A stretch of 64,000 bases of DNA from Dryas octopetala. Taxonomy: Eukaryota; Streptophyta; Magnoliopsida; Rosales; Rosaceae. Below, in pieces: positions 23,387 to 36,317 of the stretch (positions are counted from its first letter, which is position 1; each line of letters opens with the position of its first letter). A program made the position numbers and the translations under genes. Location of the stretch: contig OY992834.1 of the NCBI GenBank assembly GCA_963921425.1, positions 9,655,271 through 9,719,270 of the forward strand. Direction: 5' to 3'. The notes under the pieces were generated by a model. The model did no database searches and had not been told where the DNA came from. It saw nothing but the letters and a program-made list of their open reading frames with translations.

Positions 23387-25049
23387 TTTTGGACCATCTT
23401 TGTTTAATAAAAAAATTAATATATTTGTAACTAGCACTTGATTTCAATGATGCTGATCAAGTTAGGACCAAGCCATTGGATAATCCAGGGCCAAAAAATA
23501 AGGCCCATAAACTATACTATACACAAACAAGTTGGACTAAGTTCGTTCATAACATACGGTCGGGTCGGCCCATGACTCTAAAAATAAGGTTAAGATCGGG
23601 GACTCATAAGCGCTGGACCATTTTTTATTGGTCTACTTTTAAATTCCATTATATATCATTATAACTTGGTATTCTTTTAAGAGTTGTGAAGAAGAATTGT
23701 AGAAAAATGAAAAATACTTTGCTTAGTTGCTTGTGTTTTTTGTTTTTTCTTAATGATGTTTCATGAGACTTGATGCTAGCTAGATTGCTTGATATTGGTA
23801 AAAGCTGATTAGCAATTAAATTATAGAAAGTGAATTATGAGGTGTAAAGTCTTCAAAGTTGGAATAAAGGCAGTATGAAGGGTCCTCAATCTATAAGGAA
23901 TTATTGTTGATGCCATTAAAATAATAAAAAAATCATGATAAAGACACTAGTTGATATTTTAGCCCGATACAAAGCATTAAAGCGATTAAGCAATGATCTA
24001 GAACAAGAAAAACAAATTATATAAAATATTAAAGCAATGACTGGAAAACATCTCAATCTATAAGGACATTTGGCCCACAAAATTTATCAGACTATTTTTG
24101 GGAAAAAAAAATAAGAATATAAAAATGAAAATAAGAATAAGAATAAAAAAAATATTAATGGCATTTGAGCTGTTCTGTGCCAGTTGCTCACCAGCAGGAT
24201 CCTGCACATAACTACATTACACTGCATGAATCCCTACCGCCTGTCTTAGCAGGCCAAGCCCACATGGTGGCCAGCCCAAACACAATTGATATTCAAGGCG
24301 CGTGGAATTGAAGACAGAGATAGACAGAGATAGACAGAGATAGACAGAGTATATTGTTTTTTATTTTTTAATTATTCGAGGCAAGAATCAAGAATGAAAC
24401 TTAAATTACATCTATCACCAAAGAGTTAAATCATACATCGACCACCAAGTAAATGTCTTGGCGCCAATAAAAGTTAAAACCACCTTTTATAGAAGACACA
24501 TATTTTAATACAAAATTTGTTGCTTTTATCTATTAAAATGAGCAAGTGAAGTAACATGTTTAAATAACTTGTTACAAACAACGACAACTCAAAAAATTTT
24601 AACCTAATTATAAAAAATTGATTATCTACATTTAAAATTAATTAATAATGGATGTAGAGACTCAAAATTTTATTATATGAAATAATTTTAATAATTTATT
24701 TAAAAATTAAAATTATCGTAGTTATTTATATGTACAAAACTTCACTGTAACTCTTTCTTGTATTCTTAATTTTCTCTTCTTTATTATAATTTTCACCACG
24801 TACATCATATATGTTTGATGTTTCTAATTATTAAATGAAACAATAGTTAATTGCGCATGCACATTCAGTTATATGTCTTAATGCATTAAAATGATAAGAA
24901 TTACAGTCTTGTTTCATACATTATATTAAATCGGATTCAATTATATTAGATTATAATTAATTGTATGAGATTAAACTATACATGCATTTGTAGTAATGAG
25001 ATCACTAAATATCATGTTTATATGTAAGAATAAAATGATGCTACTTGAT
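23387..25049. other. Intergenic, AT-rich
   Basis: No gene recognised. Contains a short 12-bp tandem array at 24309-24349 and long AT-rich tracts after 24350. Confidence 0.5.
24309..24349. repeat. 12-bp tandem repeat (about 3.5 copies)
   Basis: The unit agacagagatag is repeated without interruption. A simple minisatellite with no associated gene. Confidence 0.85.
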
Positions 25050-25052
25050 TAA

Positions 25053-25374
25053 GGGGGGTGTCCCCAACTCAGATTTTAAAAGAGTTTAATGGATTTTAAA
25101 ATCTATAGAATCTATCACTACCCAAAAGAATTGGGTAGAATTCTCATGGAATTTGTTATGTGTAAAAAATGCATTCAAATCCATCTAAATCCATTAAAAT
25201 CCTTCACTTAATGAAATCCATGACTTTTTTAGGACACCTGGATTTCATTGGAATCCATTAAAATCTGAGTTGAGGACATCTAAATTTCATTGGAATCTAT
25301 TAAAATCTAAATTGAGGACACCTAAATTTCATTGGACTTTTAAAATCCAATGAAATCTAAATTGGGGACACCCC
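25053..25374. mobile_element. Tourist-like (PIF/Harbinger) MITE, 322 bp
   Basis: The ends GGGGTGTCCCCAA (left, from 25053-25055) and its inverse ending at 25374 form the terminal repeats. TAA flanks both sides (25050-25052 and 25375-25377). The right half is built of three direct units beginning GGACAyC at 25232, 25274 and 25316 (42-bp spacing), each resembling the terminal sequence. No transposase. Confidence 0.85.
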
Positions 25375-25507
25375 TAAGGAAGGGATTCAAAGCACATGAG
25401 AATCAATGTAATGCTTCTTGGTTCAAAGGTTCCTAAAGCTAAAGGAACTGAAACCCCAAAAAAAAAAGAGAGAAAAAAGCAAAAGAAAAGGAAGAATATC
25501 GGTACTC

Positions 25508-25526
25508 CACGCGTTATTTACGCGTG
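25508..25526. promoter_or_regulatory. Inverted CGCG-box pair upstream of remorin
   Basis: CACGCG, a 7-base spacer and CGCGTG form a perfect 6-bp dyad about 235 bp before a TATA box. The CGCG core is the binding site of CAMTA calmodulin-binding transcription factors, so calcium- or stress-responsive control of the remorin gene is an inference. Confidence 0.45.
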
Positions 25527-25760
25527 TGGGAAGGACCCACGCATTGTTTTCCCTTGAGGCAACCACGCATGCCGACATAATCACATATCCTCAACGGCGC
25601 CTACGTGGCGCAACCGTAGCAGTCTGTATACCTGTCGGCATGAACCAAAGCACTTATCAACCATAACTCCGACCCACGTAAGTCTCAAAATGAAAAGCGC
25701 ATAACAACCGTGGGATTAAAATCCTTGAACAATCAACGGCTAGTAAGGCTGGTTAAGACA

Positions 25761-25767
25761 TATAAAG
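25761..25767 (+). promoter_or_regulatory. Probable TATA box of remorin gene
   Basis: TATAAAG lies 73 bp before the first ATG of the remorin frame. This spacing allows transcription to start near 25790 with a short 5' UTR. Confidence 0.5.
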
Positions 25768-25833
25768 ACAGAGCCATAGTGCCATACTATAGACGTTGTG
25801 TGCTGTGAGTTATCCGTTAAGATATTTGGTAGT

Positions 25834-26035
25834 ATGGGAACAATGGAAGAGGAGCTGAAGAGGGAGGAAACCCAACCGACTCCAGCAGCAGCAGCAGCTG
25901 TGCCACCACCGGAGCCGCCTCTGGCTTCGGCTCCAAACGACGTCGCGGAGGAGAAAGCTGTAGTGGCTCCGCCGCATGATGTGGCTGTCAAGGGTGCTGA
26001 TGATGATTCCAAAGTTCTTGCCGCGGTTGAAAGTG

Positions 26036-26081
<46 letters not shown>

Positions 26082-27435
26082 AACAATATTGGGTCAAGTC
26101 AAAGTTAAAAACTTTACTGTGTTACTGTGTCAGTGTGTTTGTGGTAAAGTGTCTTCTTTCTTTTTTTGACAGAGACTCCAGAAACCGTTGTAAAAAAGCC
26201 TTCAGGAGGATCAATTGATAGAGGTGATTGTTCTGAAGATTTAGAAGAATTTGAATGAAATGATATTTTTCAGATTATATAGCAGTGGATAAGTAAATGA
26301 CCCAATTTGTGTTTGTTGTTGATGTTAATTTTCAGATGTTGCTCTTGCAAACCTTGAAAAAGAAAAGAGCTTGTCTTTTATCAAGGCATGGGAGGGAAAC
26401 GAAAAGGATAAAGTAGAGAACAAGTAAGGCTTAATTTCACTCAGCTCAGCTTAATTCTCTTTCTATTTATGTTAATGGGTTTCCTTGTGTCAATGCTTTG
26501 CTTCCCAGATACTAATTTAGTTGCCATGAGTTAATTTTAACCTTTCAGCCATGTTTTGCTGCCAGAAAAATTTGTGTGCCATGATTGTTTGTGAATGCTT
26601 ATTAGTCAAGGGGGGTACTAATACTTTAGACAAGGAACAAAAAGAGTGGGTGGATTTAGAATATGGTTGAATTATTATGAGTTCAAATTGTTACTTGAAA
26701 AAGACTCTGTTACTTGAAAAAGACTCTGTTCAAAAAGAGTGCATTTTGTGATGAGTAATTTGGTGTTGTAGTTTAATAGAGTAGTTCCCTTTTCCAATGA
26801 CTTATGAAACTATCAAACAGGGCCAGAAAGAAGCTCTCCCATGTTACTGCATGGGAAAACAGCAGGAAAGCAGATATTGAAGCCAAACTGAAAAGGGTTG
26901 AGGTAATTTCCCTTCTTTTTTTTTTTTTTTTCTCTCTTCAGTTGTAGATACATCCTTGGATTGTTGGACCTTATGGTCCATCCAAAACCCACTTCCCTTT
27001 TGATTTCCCGATTAGAATTTAAACTGTTTTGGAACATGGGCAGGTCCTCATTTTTATTAATTCCCAGGAGACAAAATTCCTTAACCTCACAAATATAATG
27101 CATCTAAAATTAATTTCTGTTTGATCAATATGCTCCACAAGGGCAAGAGGCAGACTTTAACTTTGAAACTCAATGGGATGAATTTAACTGAATTAGTTAG
27201 AGTTCTTTTCAGTTAACTTTAACAACTTCAATGGTTACAGGAACAATTGGAGAAGAAAAAGGCAGAATATGGAGAGAAAATGAATAACAAAATTGCTCTA
27301 CTTCACAAACAAGCAGATGAAAAGAGGGCAATGGTTCAAGCCCAGCGCGGGGAAGAACTTCTCAAGGCAGAGGAGACCGCTGCCAAATACCGTGCAACTG
27401 GGCATGTTCCAAAGAAGTTCCTTGGCTGCTTTTGA
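25834..27435 (+). CDS. Remorin (group 1 type)
   Basis: Plasma-membrane nanodomain scaffold protein, plant-specific and involved in cell-to-cell movement and immune signalling. Exons 25834-26032, 26173-26223, 26336-26423, 26821-26902 and 27241-27435 give 204 residues. The N-terminal half is a disordered Pro/Ala-rich region (Remorin_N). The C-terminal half (from about residue 80) is the canonical remorin region: ALANLEKEKSLSFIKAWEGN, RKKLSHVTAWENSRKA, then a Lys/Glu-rich coiled coil. It ends in PKKFLGCF, the anchor whose cysteine is S-acylated in relatives. The first ATG in frame (25834) has a purine at -3 and G at +4; a second ATG at 25843 is equally well placed. Intron 1 opens with a (TC)n run only a few bases after the donor. 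The gene appears intact. Confidence 0.95.
26037..26077. repeat. (TC)n microsatellite at the start of remorin intron 1
   Basis: About 20 TC dinucleotides starting four bases after the GT donor of intron 1. Length variation here could affect splicing, but nothing in the sequence proves that. Confidence 0.9.
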
Positions 27436-28360
27436 AGTATTACTCTGAGCCTGGTTTGAAAACAATCAATGTAACTTCTGGTTTTTTCATGTATATCTTC
27501 CCTGTTTGTTCTTTATGTTATTTTGTGTGAAAACCTGACTGGAAGATCAGCTAGTGTTCATTATCATTGTATAGGAAGTGTATTTGATTTGTGAAATCCA
27601 AGTTTGCCATTTTTTTTTCCCCATGTGTGTTCACAAAGTAGTTTTAAGAAATTATATTTGATCATTTTGTTGAGGTCCTTCAGGACTGAAGCTCTTTCTT
27701 GTAATGGGTTAACCCTTCATCTTAAGTTCCTGCTTGTGTTCTGTTCATGTTTATAAGGACTAAGAATCTACTCTCTGCAGTGCTGATGGCCTTGACCCCA
27801 ACCAGTACAGGTTAACCCATACTTGTTAAAGTTATTGGCCTTCCATAAGATCATAACGAGTTGTGGAGAAGAATCATAAAATGTTGAAGCCGAGTCCAAG
27901 GTGAGCTCTTGAGCATCCAATATTTCCCTCAAGTGCTTAGACTTTTGAACAACCATGAGAGTTCTCTACACTGTTATAGTACATGGGAGGATATTTCAAG
28001 CAACCAAAACAGATCCTATAATATTATATGTCATAGCACCTTCACCAACAAGACAAATAACAGGAAAACATGGAATTTAGTACATAATAACATCTAAATT
28101 ATATTATATGCCAGTAACTAGCCAAATCATTGAGGAATCTGTATCTAATTTATATATACTGAATCCTGAACAAACTCGGTTTGTTAAGGAAAGCCAACCT
28201 ACTAAATGGTAGGACTAGGAGCACTACCTCTAACCGTAAGCCAAAAATTAAAAACAGGACCCTGCACCTTAGCCCTCTCACTAACTTAACAGCTTAACAA
28301 AACAACCAGCAAAATTTCAAGCAGCAGATTCAAAATACAAAAGAAGCTCCTAGGCCTGCT
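27436..28360. other. Convergent spacer between remorin and MYB genes
   Basis: 3' flanks of both genes. No open frame with protein-like features and no transposon ends noticed. Confidence 0.5.
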
Positions 28361-30671
28361 TCAGAGGGGGCAAATGAAAGAAGTTTCTGTCATCATAGCA
28401 GGAGTACTTGCTGCATAGTCATCGGCATTGTCTTCTAAGAAGCTCATGTCATTGTTAATGGGGAAATCCAGCAGCAGCTGTAATGCAGTATCCGACGAGT
28501 CCTCTAAATCATTAGAGCTTGAGGAATCAGAACCAAGCATTACATCTTCAGTGTTGGACTTGCAGCTCTTGTAATCCAAATCTTCATTTTGATCACGTGC
28601 CATGGTTGATGAGCCTAAGTTGTGGCTCTTGTAGTCCATATCTTCATTTTGATCACCTGCCATGGTTGATGAGCCTAAGTTGTGGCCGATTTCTGTTGTC
28701 ACAGCTGAGACCGATCCACATTTAGTAGATGAAGATGCCTGAGAGATGGGGCTGTGGCATGCAGTTTGATTATCCCCGGTAGTGAGCTTTCTGAATGATT
28801 CCCCGACTTCAGAGTTCCATAAGCGAAGAAAATAGTCGGAATCAGATTTCTCCAGAGGTTGGCTGAAGAGTGATGACTCTCTTGAAAGCCGAGCCTCAGC
28901 TTCAAGCCTAGCACTCTCCCATTGTGCCATGTGACGGGTGGTCAGTGAAGCAGGTGCTTTGGTAGTTAAACAGTGAGAGGCAAAGGGTTCATGTGTTTGT
29001 GGGTCGATCCCCATGCAGATAAGGCGCTTCTTCAGGTGCGTGTTCCATAAATTCTTGATCTCATTGTCCGTTCTTCCAGGCAACTGAGAGGCTATAGCAG
29101 CCCACCTGAAAATTGTTTTTCATACAAGAGAGTTAATAAGAAACAGGACAAAGTTTCTTCACAGGTTTAACTAAATATAATAAACTCCAATCAGATAGAT
29201 TCAGAACATGCTATAACTTTTAAAATTGTTTATAATCACAACAGATGAATGACAAGTTGCTCATCATGTGGTATAAAATTCCTAACTGCTCAGTTTGGAA
29301 CAGTTAAAAAAAAAAACAGCAGCAATTAACTTATCATTATCTCCATGTATAGTAGACAAGGGGCTTTATTCTAAAAACAACAATTCTACCACCAAGAAAC
29401 AGTTTATACAAAGTAAACCAGAGTTTGTTGACTTCATGTTAATGTCCTATGTCCTGTGGTTTCATGTACTCAGACTTAGCACAGTTAACTAAGTTCTATC
29501 AATCTTAAATTTCCAAAACATCGGCATCTCACAGTTCAAAAGCAAGCAGAGAATCACAATATACTACCTGTTTCCGAGCATGCCATGAAGCTGTATGATA
29601 AGCTTCTCTTCCTCCTGAGTGAAAGGACCACGTTTGATGTCTGGTCTAAGGTAATTTGTCCATCTAAGCCGGCAACTCTTCCCACAGCGAAGAAGACCTA
29701 TTAAAGCATAAAAACATAGTATATTGAAAATGTGCATTTTCCTACTTCCTTGGATGTTTTGAACATGATATCCAAGAAAATTTAACATGGTAATGCACTT
29801 ACAACAACTAAAGGGAAGGGGAAAAGAAGGAAACATGAAACGAATCAAGTGAGTTAAATATGGTCTTTTGGTTCGTTTATGCGAAGATGTGTCAAATAGG
29901 CACATTTCTGCAAAACCATACAAAATGTTAATAATGAATCGACATATAACCCTTTAGAGGATTGCATATCTGTTTTTCTTCAAACAAAATTCAGAGAGGA
30001 CTATAGTGGTTAAAGCCTGCTTTTTTAACTATATTTGCTCAAAATGTTGGACATTGCAAAGCCACTATACAAGCACAAACAGGTTGAAGGGGAAAGTAGA
30101 CGTAATTTAACTCAGTAATTTATCCACCAAAAAAGGCAAATACCAAGGAAAAGGTAATAAAGAAACAGATTTGATTATGCAAACTAACAGATGCTACCGA
30201 GTTATCAAAGAAGAATATGATGTAAAGTAACCAAGAAGTTAAAGGGGTTGTCGCTCAGAGTTCAAACACAACTATACGTTACTCAATCAGAAGATAGGAA
30301 TGAAAGCTTGGCACTGTTGGGTACTTGGGTTTGCACTGTAAGATGTCCTTTATATCCCAAGAAAGAGCTAGCTTTTTCTTTGATTTCAGAAAACAACAAA
30401 TCAAAACAACTTTTGGCTTTTGAAAAGCAAGAAATGTGTTTCCAAAAGGCAATATTGACAAAGCAAGAAGCATGTATGAAGCATATTAAAGGAGAAGAGA
30501 ACAGAAAAGAAAGAAATAAAGAGAGCTAGCAAAACCTGCAAGCTTGGGAAGAGAACGCCAGCTGCCATGGCCATTATTCTTCTTGATATAATTGACAAGA
30601 ATCTCATCCTCTTCAGTTGTCCATGGCCCTTTCTTCAAACCCCTCTTGTCACAACATGGAGTCCTCCCCAT
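28361..30671 (-). CDS. R2R3-MYB transcription factor, MYB17-like
   Basis: Nuclear DNA-binding regulator. Exons 30671-30536, 29697-29568 and 29105-28361 give 336 residues, with the usual two introns inside the MYB repeats. R2 (about 14-61) begins [13 protein letters not shown] and ends [12 protein letters not shown]3 (about 67-116) runs from [12 protein letters not shown] to [17 protein letters not shown], with Phe replacing the first Trp as usual. The bHLH-contact signature in R3 is absent. The words [29 protein letters not shown] and [10 protein letters not shown] match MYB17-type members (subgroup 9 neighbourhood), which act in meristem identity and epidermal programmes; this assignment is from memory of the family. 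The C-terminal region is Ser/Asp-rich with a duplicated 20-residue block [20 protein letters not shown]. The start ATG gives [11 protein letters not shown], standard for the class. Confidence 0.93.
28561..28688 (-). repeat. 60-bp in-frame tandem duplication inside the MYB gene
   Basis: Two copies of 60 bp (sharing cttcattttgatcac and gccatggttgatgagcctaa) lie head to tail, adding 20 residues to the activation region. They differ at a few positions, so the duplication is recent but not brand new. Confidence 0.88.
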
Positions 30672-30853
30672 GATCTCACAATTCTCACCCTTTAATTCCC
30701 AACAGAGAGAGAGAGAGAGAGACAGAGAAACACACACACAACCACCACCACCACCAGTCCACCGCTACCAAACACCAACAATAAAGATCCCAAGAAACCC
30801 CTTTAAAGCCCCACCCTTCTTATCTTAACTTTATTGAGGGAAATTAAATATGC

Positions 30854-30928
<75 letters not shown>

Positions 30929-33900
30929 AAGAAAGGGTTTGAAAATTAATGCTGAAGAAACTCTGATCTCTATCTGGAGGAAAAGGAAAGTGATGCAATT
31001 ATGGATGTGGGTTGTCTGAAAGGAAAGCAAGGACAAGTTCAGCTAGTTTCAAGCTGTCTTTTGCAATAAATGTTTGCACAGAGAGAGAGAGAGAGAGAGA
31101 GTGTGTGCGTGAGAAATGAATTGATTTGAATCATCATTGAAAGTAAAACTTGGCCCAACAATGAAAGAGAGTTAATGGTGGGATTTCTTTTTTTGAGGTT
31201 TTCATTTACACACAACTGGTAAGAGAGAGAAGCCAAATGCAGGGAAGACGATAGCGAAAGCATTAATGGTGGGATTCTCACACACAGAGAGACAGAGTAG
31301 AATTTATTTTAGAGAGAGAGAGAGTGGGAGAGGCATTAAATGACTATGCAGTCTGCAGAGTACGGACAGGGCTATGAAATGACTCTGCATGTATACTATG
31401 TATATATATATATATTTTTTTTTCTCTGTTTTTCTTTATTGGAGTTTTAGAGACCCACTAATCTTGCTGAGCCAATTACACCATGACCCAATTGACCATG
31501 GTTGGTCTTGGTCACTGAGACTCTGTGAGAGAGACAGTGAGACTGAAAAATTGATTAAAAGAATGAAAAATTCTTCTATTCTTCGATCATTTCATGCACA
31601 GTGACTTACACTTAATGAAGGAGAAGAAACAATGATGTAATCAACTGTTGGTTTTGCTCAGTTTTTCTGTTGAGTCATTGCCTGATTTGATTTGAAAGAT
31701 AAAAAATGAGCTCATAATGAATAATAATAAAATAATAATTATAACAATCAGCTTCGATATTTTTTATTTTTTATTTTTGGTGAAATTAATGATTTCATTT
31801 TTTTTCGTTAAGATTAATGATTTCATTTTCGATTTATGCATGTAGGAGAAGCAACTTGGCACGTACGAGAGTTGACTGACTAAAAGTAAAAGCGTGGAGA
31901 ACTATGTGCTGACACGTCATCACCAACGTAGAATTCAATTCTCTATTTGGCATCAAATGACTCAAATATATTTTATGGGCTCAGTTTAGAACTTTTGTTT
32001 TTATCACTTTACTAGTTTACTCTCTTTTAAAAGAATAAAAATAATAAAGTTACTATTTTACCCTTCATTATTTTCTATTATAATAAACTTCAATTTTGTT
32101 TTTTTCTAAAGCAAGAACAAATTTTAGGGTCCTTCACCATGACCATGGTCAGATTGGACCACCATAATAGTTTGATTTTTAGATGCTCATAAATGCCTCT
32201 ATATATCACGACACGACTCTTTCTTTTACTATAATATGTGATTAGCTACATTAGATAATGATGTTAGGTTATATATTATAATTTTTTTATTAAAATATAT
32301 AATATTTTTCTTGTTAATAAATATTGAAATTAAATAGGGGATAGATCATACACGGCCACACGAGATATGTGTGCCATGTAATTAAGATTGCAGAAACAAA
32401 GTGAAATATCATGCAGTGTGATAGCAGGTACACATGTGAAGTGGGCAAAATTTTAGTTGATATCTCCACGATGATTGACGAGTGTTCTCTTAATAATAAA
32501 AATAAAACACATATTTTCAGCAGTCTTTGCACTCAATAATTGAATTTATATTAAGTTTAGTAATAACAAATTTAATCCAAATTCAACAATAATTATAAGT
32601 TTCGCCACAATTGCTTAATTAACTTCATTATTATTTATACATCGTATTAAAATTTTGATCATTTATAATCTTATTCATCCTCAGTTTTTTTAAAAATAAT
32701 CTAATTCATCCTTATAAGTTATCAACAAAATTTTAGTGATATTTTCGTATTCATCCCCAGTTCCCCACTGAAAGTGGATCATTTCTCTATTTGTTGTTTG
32801 ATTTTGATTTGAGGATGTTGAGGAGGAGAGTCAAAGAGAAGTCAAAATTGGTAAAAAGAAGTGCAAAGTCTGGTTCAGTCCAAATCTAATTAAATGTGGT
32901 CAATTGAAAGTCAAACGACACTGCAACCCATGTTACTCTACTCCTTAGCTTGGGGACAGCTACCATCATCCATATATCCATAGCCAATGGTCCATGACTC
33001 CATGACCATGTTGTGCCATCCTTTCTTATTGTTTATTTGTTCTCGGTAAATAAAATTTCAGATTTTGAAGAAATTTTAATGAAAATTTTGACGAAAATTT
33101 TGAATATTTTTAAATTTCAATAGAAATTAGACGGAAATGACGGTAATTGCTATCAAAATATGAAAATTTTGAATAAAACTTTACTATATGTTTATTTAAC
33201 ATATTATCTACTAAATTGATAAAAAATATTGAAAAAATCAAATTATATACTAAGTTTCATGTGATATAAGATGAATATAATGCGCGCTGAAACAAATATT
33301 GTTAAATAAAATTAGTATAATGAATAAACAAAATTAGTATATTATTTATACTGTATAATTTAATTATACACTAAAATCTAAACCCTAATACTCTAAATAT
33401 TCTATATACTCTATAATCTATACATTAAACTCTATATATTCTATATTTTTTAGGATATTAGGTTTTTTTTTATATAGAAATGTATTAAAGTTGAAGGTTT
33501 AAAATAACTAAACGAAATCTCAAAACTTTTTTTTTTCTTTCCAATTCCCAAAGGCCCCAAACCCCCCTTGCTATTTTTTTTTTTTCCTTACTTTTTTTCC
33601 CCGTGCCTCTCTCTTCAGTCTTTTTTTTAATTTTTTTTATCTTTCCTTCCTTTTTTCTCGTGTCTCTCACCTAGCCAAGCTTTGTCTTCACTAAGTTTAA
33701 CAACCCAAATTTTGGCTTATGGTAATTTTGTTACTTAAATTTTTCAAATTTGTTTTAAGGTTTGTTTAAAAGAATTAGAAATTTCTTTAAATTTATTTTA
33801 ACTAACTTAGACTTTTGGTTGTGGTTTTAGAGCTTAGTTGTGTGGAAATGAATTTTAAAAAATGAAAATTCAAGAATTTGGCGATTTTTTTTTATAATTA

Positions 33901-36303
33901 AATTATAAGAGTAGGATTTTTCATAATTTTTTTGAAAGCAATTTGACTATTTTGATGTTATAGGAAATTAGTACTCATCAATACGAATCCGTAGAATTTT
34001 TCGGTGAATTATTTGGAGTTTCGAGCTATTTTTGGTGAATTTCTGAAGTTGGAGAAAATATGAAAATTTCAAAAATTTCAACGAAATCTTTTCAAAAAAT
34101 TATTAAACATGTGTTTTGATTTCAACGTCCTAAAAATACTATTCGCTGAAAATTTTGAAATTTAATAGCTTGTTTGTTCCTCTTTTATTTTATTTTTATT
34201 TTCTTACTTTTTAAGCTTTTCTATCTGGACAGAAAATACACGTGATGACATGTTCTGATGTTCAGAGCATGCATGCACACAGTGAAAATCTACGTGGCAT
34301 GCACAGTGAAAAATCAATTGTGTAACAGCATATGTTCATTTGTGTCAGGATTGAGCAGCATATATATCTCTAACTTTCAGTAAATTATTGTATTGTATTA
34401 CTGTTGTTGGCTGAGTTGCAAATATTTATATCATTGCATAAAAAGTTGGGAAAGATGAAAAATTAAAGACGAAAGATATACATCATATACTAGAAGTAAA
34501 AATATATTGATGATCAGAAAAAACAAATATGGCAGGAAAACATTAACATTATGCTGACAAAAGGCCAAAAAGACTGCAAGTCTGCAACCAAAGCTAATAT
34601 TATAAGAAGAATTTTTGTTGGACTGAAATATAAGGAATTAATATAGTAATATATGAAAAAATTAATAGTTTTAATGGGAGGTAGTGTGCATATATATATA
34701 TATATATAGTAGAAAAATGGATAAACAAAGTTTATGTACTTTTATCTTAGATGTTTCTCCGATCTCAAGTCCGGTGATTAGATTAGTTTCCAGCACCTAC
34801 TGTTATTTTCTCCATCTTTAATGTTCTTTTATGCTTTCTTTTTCTTGATGAATGTTTTTTTGAAATTCAAACAGAAGGTTTTGTTTTAATTAAGGCTAAA
34901 TATGGCAAAAGAATAATTAGCTTTCCAATACCTTTACATGCCAAATAAATAATGAAGTAATTAAGTAAATAGAGAAGGTAGCTAGAATTTTCCTAATAAC
35001 AATACCAACATAAAAATCATAAGCAGACGACGAACTCATTTGAGATCTCAAACTGTTAAAATTAATATCTTGAAAGAAAAATGGCAATGAAAAGTAATAT
35101 ATATGACTGGAAACAGACAAGTAAAAACAAAAGAGTACGATTCGATATATTGTCAGTTTGTCACCCACATTTTAGTAATTTTTCTTATCACAGATTTATC
35201 TTAAAAGTAATAGGATTAGAATTATGCATATAGGAAAACTTCACCATGCAAAGACCATATAATATATAAACATCTTTGTAACTGTTATATATATCGATGG
35301 TTCAATTTTTGACTATTAAATAATTTTATCATTAAATTTGTTTGTATATCACTCTTGGTGTTTCTACTAAATTCATTTTTCAATACACAAGTGAGTAAAT
35401 TGAGTAATATAAATATTTTTTTATAAAAAATATAGGGCATGAAGAATAGGTGGGTTACATAAGAATATATATAGGTGAACATAGCTAGAGCCACTTGGGT
35501 TCAACAAAGCAAATAATGTTGATAAATTTGAGGCCGGTAGCAATTAATAATGCACCTACTATGAATAGTTGTTTGCTTGTTTCATGTTTCGCATGAAAAT
35601 GTTATTTTTCTGGTTAATGGGTTACTGGGAAGTGCATGTAGGGTTAGGCTATGGTCATCAGTCACTGGGGTCAAGCAATAAATATGAATGGCAGAGGCGA
35701 GAGAGACATCAGACATGGAAGCAATGCTGAGACTCTGAGAGTGTGTGTGTTGATCGAGGCTTGAGAGACTGGTGTCTGTCTTCTTTGTGTTGTCCGCTGC
35801 TGCTTGTACGTACAATTCAAACATTCAAAAATAATATCAATAATTAAGTACCTAAAGACGTACTTGTAACATTTAATTAACACTCTTACTTGACATTTAA
35901 CAGTGGAATGAGATTTTATATCATGCTTGGTAAGTACACATCTTACTTTGAATTTGCCTTTAATTATTTATATACCCAGCTTAAAATTTTGGAGTGCAAT
36001 AATTATTTAATATAGTATTAAAATCTTGAACACATCAAGTTCTTGATTCGAAATCTCTAATTCTCATTCTCTACTAAATTACTAAGCAATCGTAGTTTAT
36101 ACGAAATAGAGTGAGGTTGCATATGTTCAGGGATGGATCCACCATGTGCCTACTAAGGTTAGATGCCTCCACTCTCATTCTATTGCCTTCAAAAAAGTTA
36201 TATGCTATATAATCCATTTGAGCCGTGACTAATCCTAGTATCCCAACTCCTTTGTATTTTCTGAAACCATATTAATCTATATACACTTGCACTTATGATC
36301 CTA
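30672..36303. other. 5.6-kb gene-free region upstream of MYB
   Basis: Begins with the MYB 5' flank, which holds several GA tracts (30706-30723, 30858-30930, 31081-31101, 31312-31324). The remainder is AT-rich, with poly-T runs (33525-33640) and TA runs (31400-31415, 34690-34708). No gene, RNA gene or bounded transposon could be supported. A sequence at about 36129 (cagggatggatccacc) resembles a hAT terminus but lacks a partner. Confidence 0.5.
30858..30930. repeat. (GA)n microsatellite, about 70 bp, upstream of MYB
   Basis: Around 33 uninterrupted GA units ending in gaaagaaagaaag, within the presumed 5' leader or promoter of the minus-strand MYB gene. On the transcribed strand it reads CT, the type of pyrimidine tract common in plant 5' UTRs. 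Confidence 0.9.
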
Positions 36304-36317
36304 TATTATATTATGCA

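Noticed and set aside
30803-31036. Frames of repeated Ser-Leu or Arg-Glu
   Set aside because: Pure consequence of the GA/CT microsatellite.
33485-33670. Lys/Glu-rich minus-strand frame
   Set aside because: Produced by a poly-T and poly-TC tract on the plus strand; not protein-like.
35582-35883. Overlapping minus-strand frames of 70-80 codons
   Set aside because: Two frames overlap the same DNA, neither has recognisable motifs, and the region looks noncoding.
36129-36175. cagggatggatccacc motif resembling a hAT terminus
   Set aside because: No matching inverted end or 8-bp flank repeat was found nearby.
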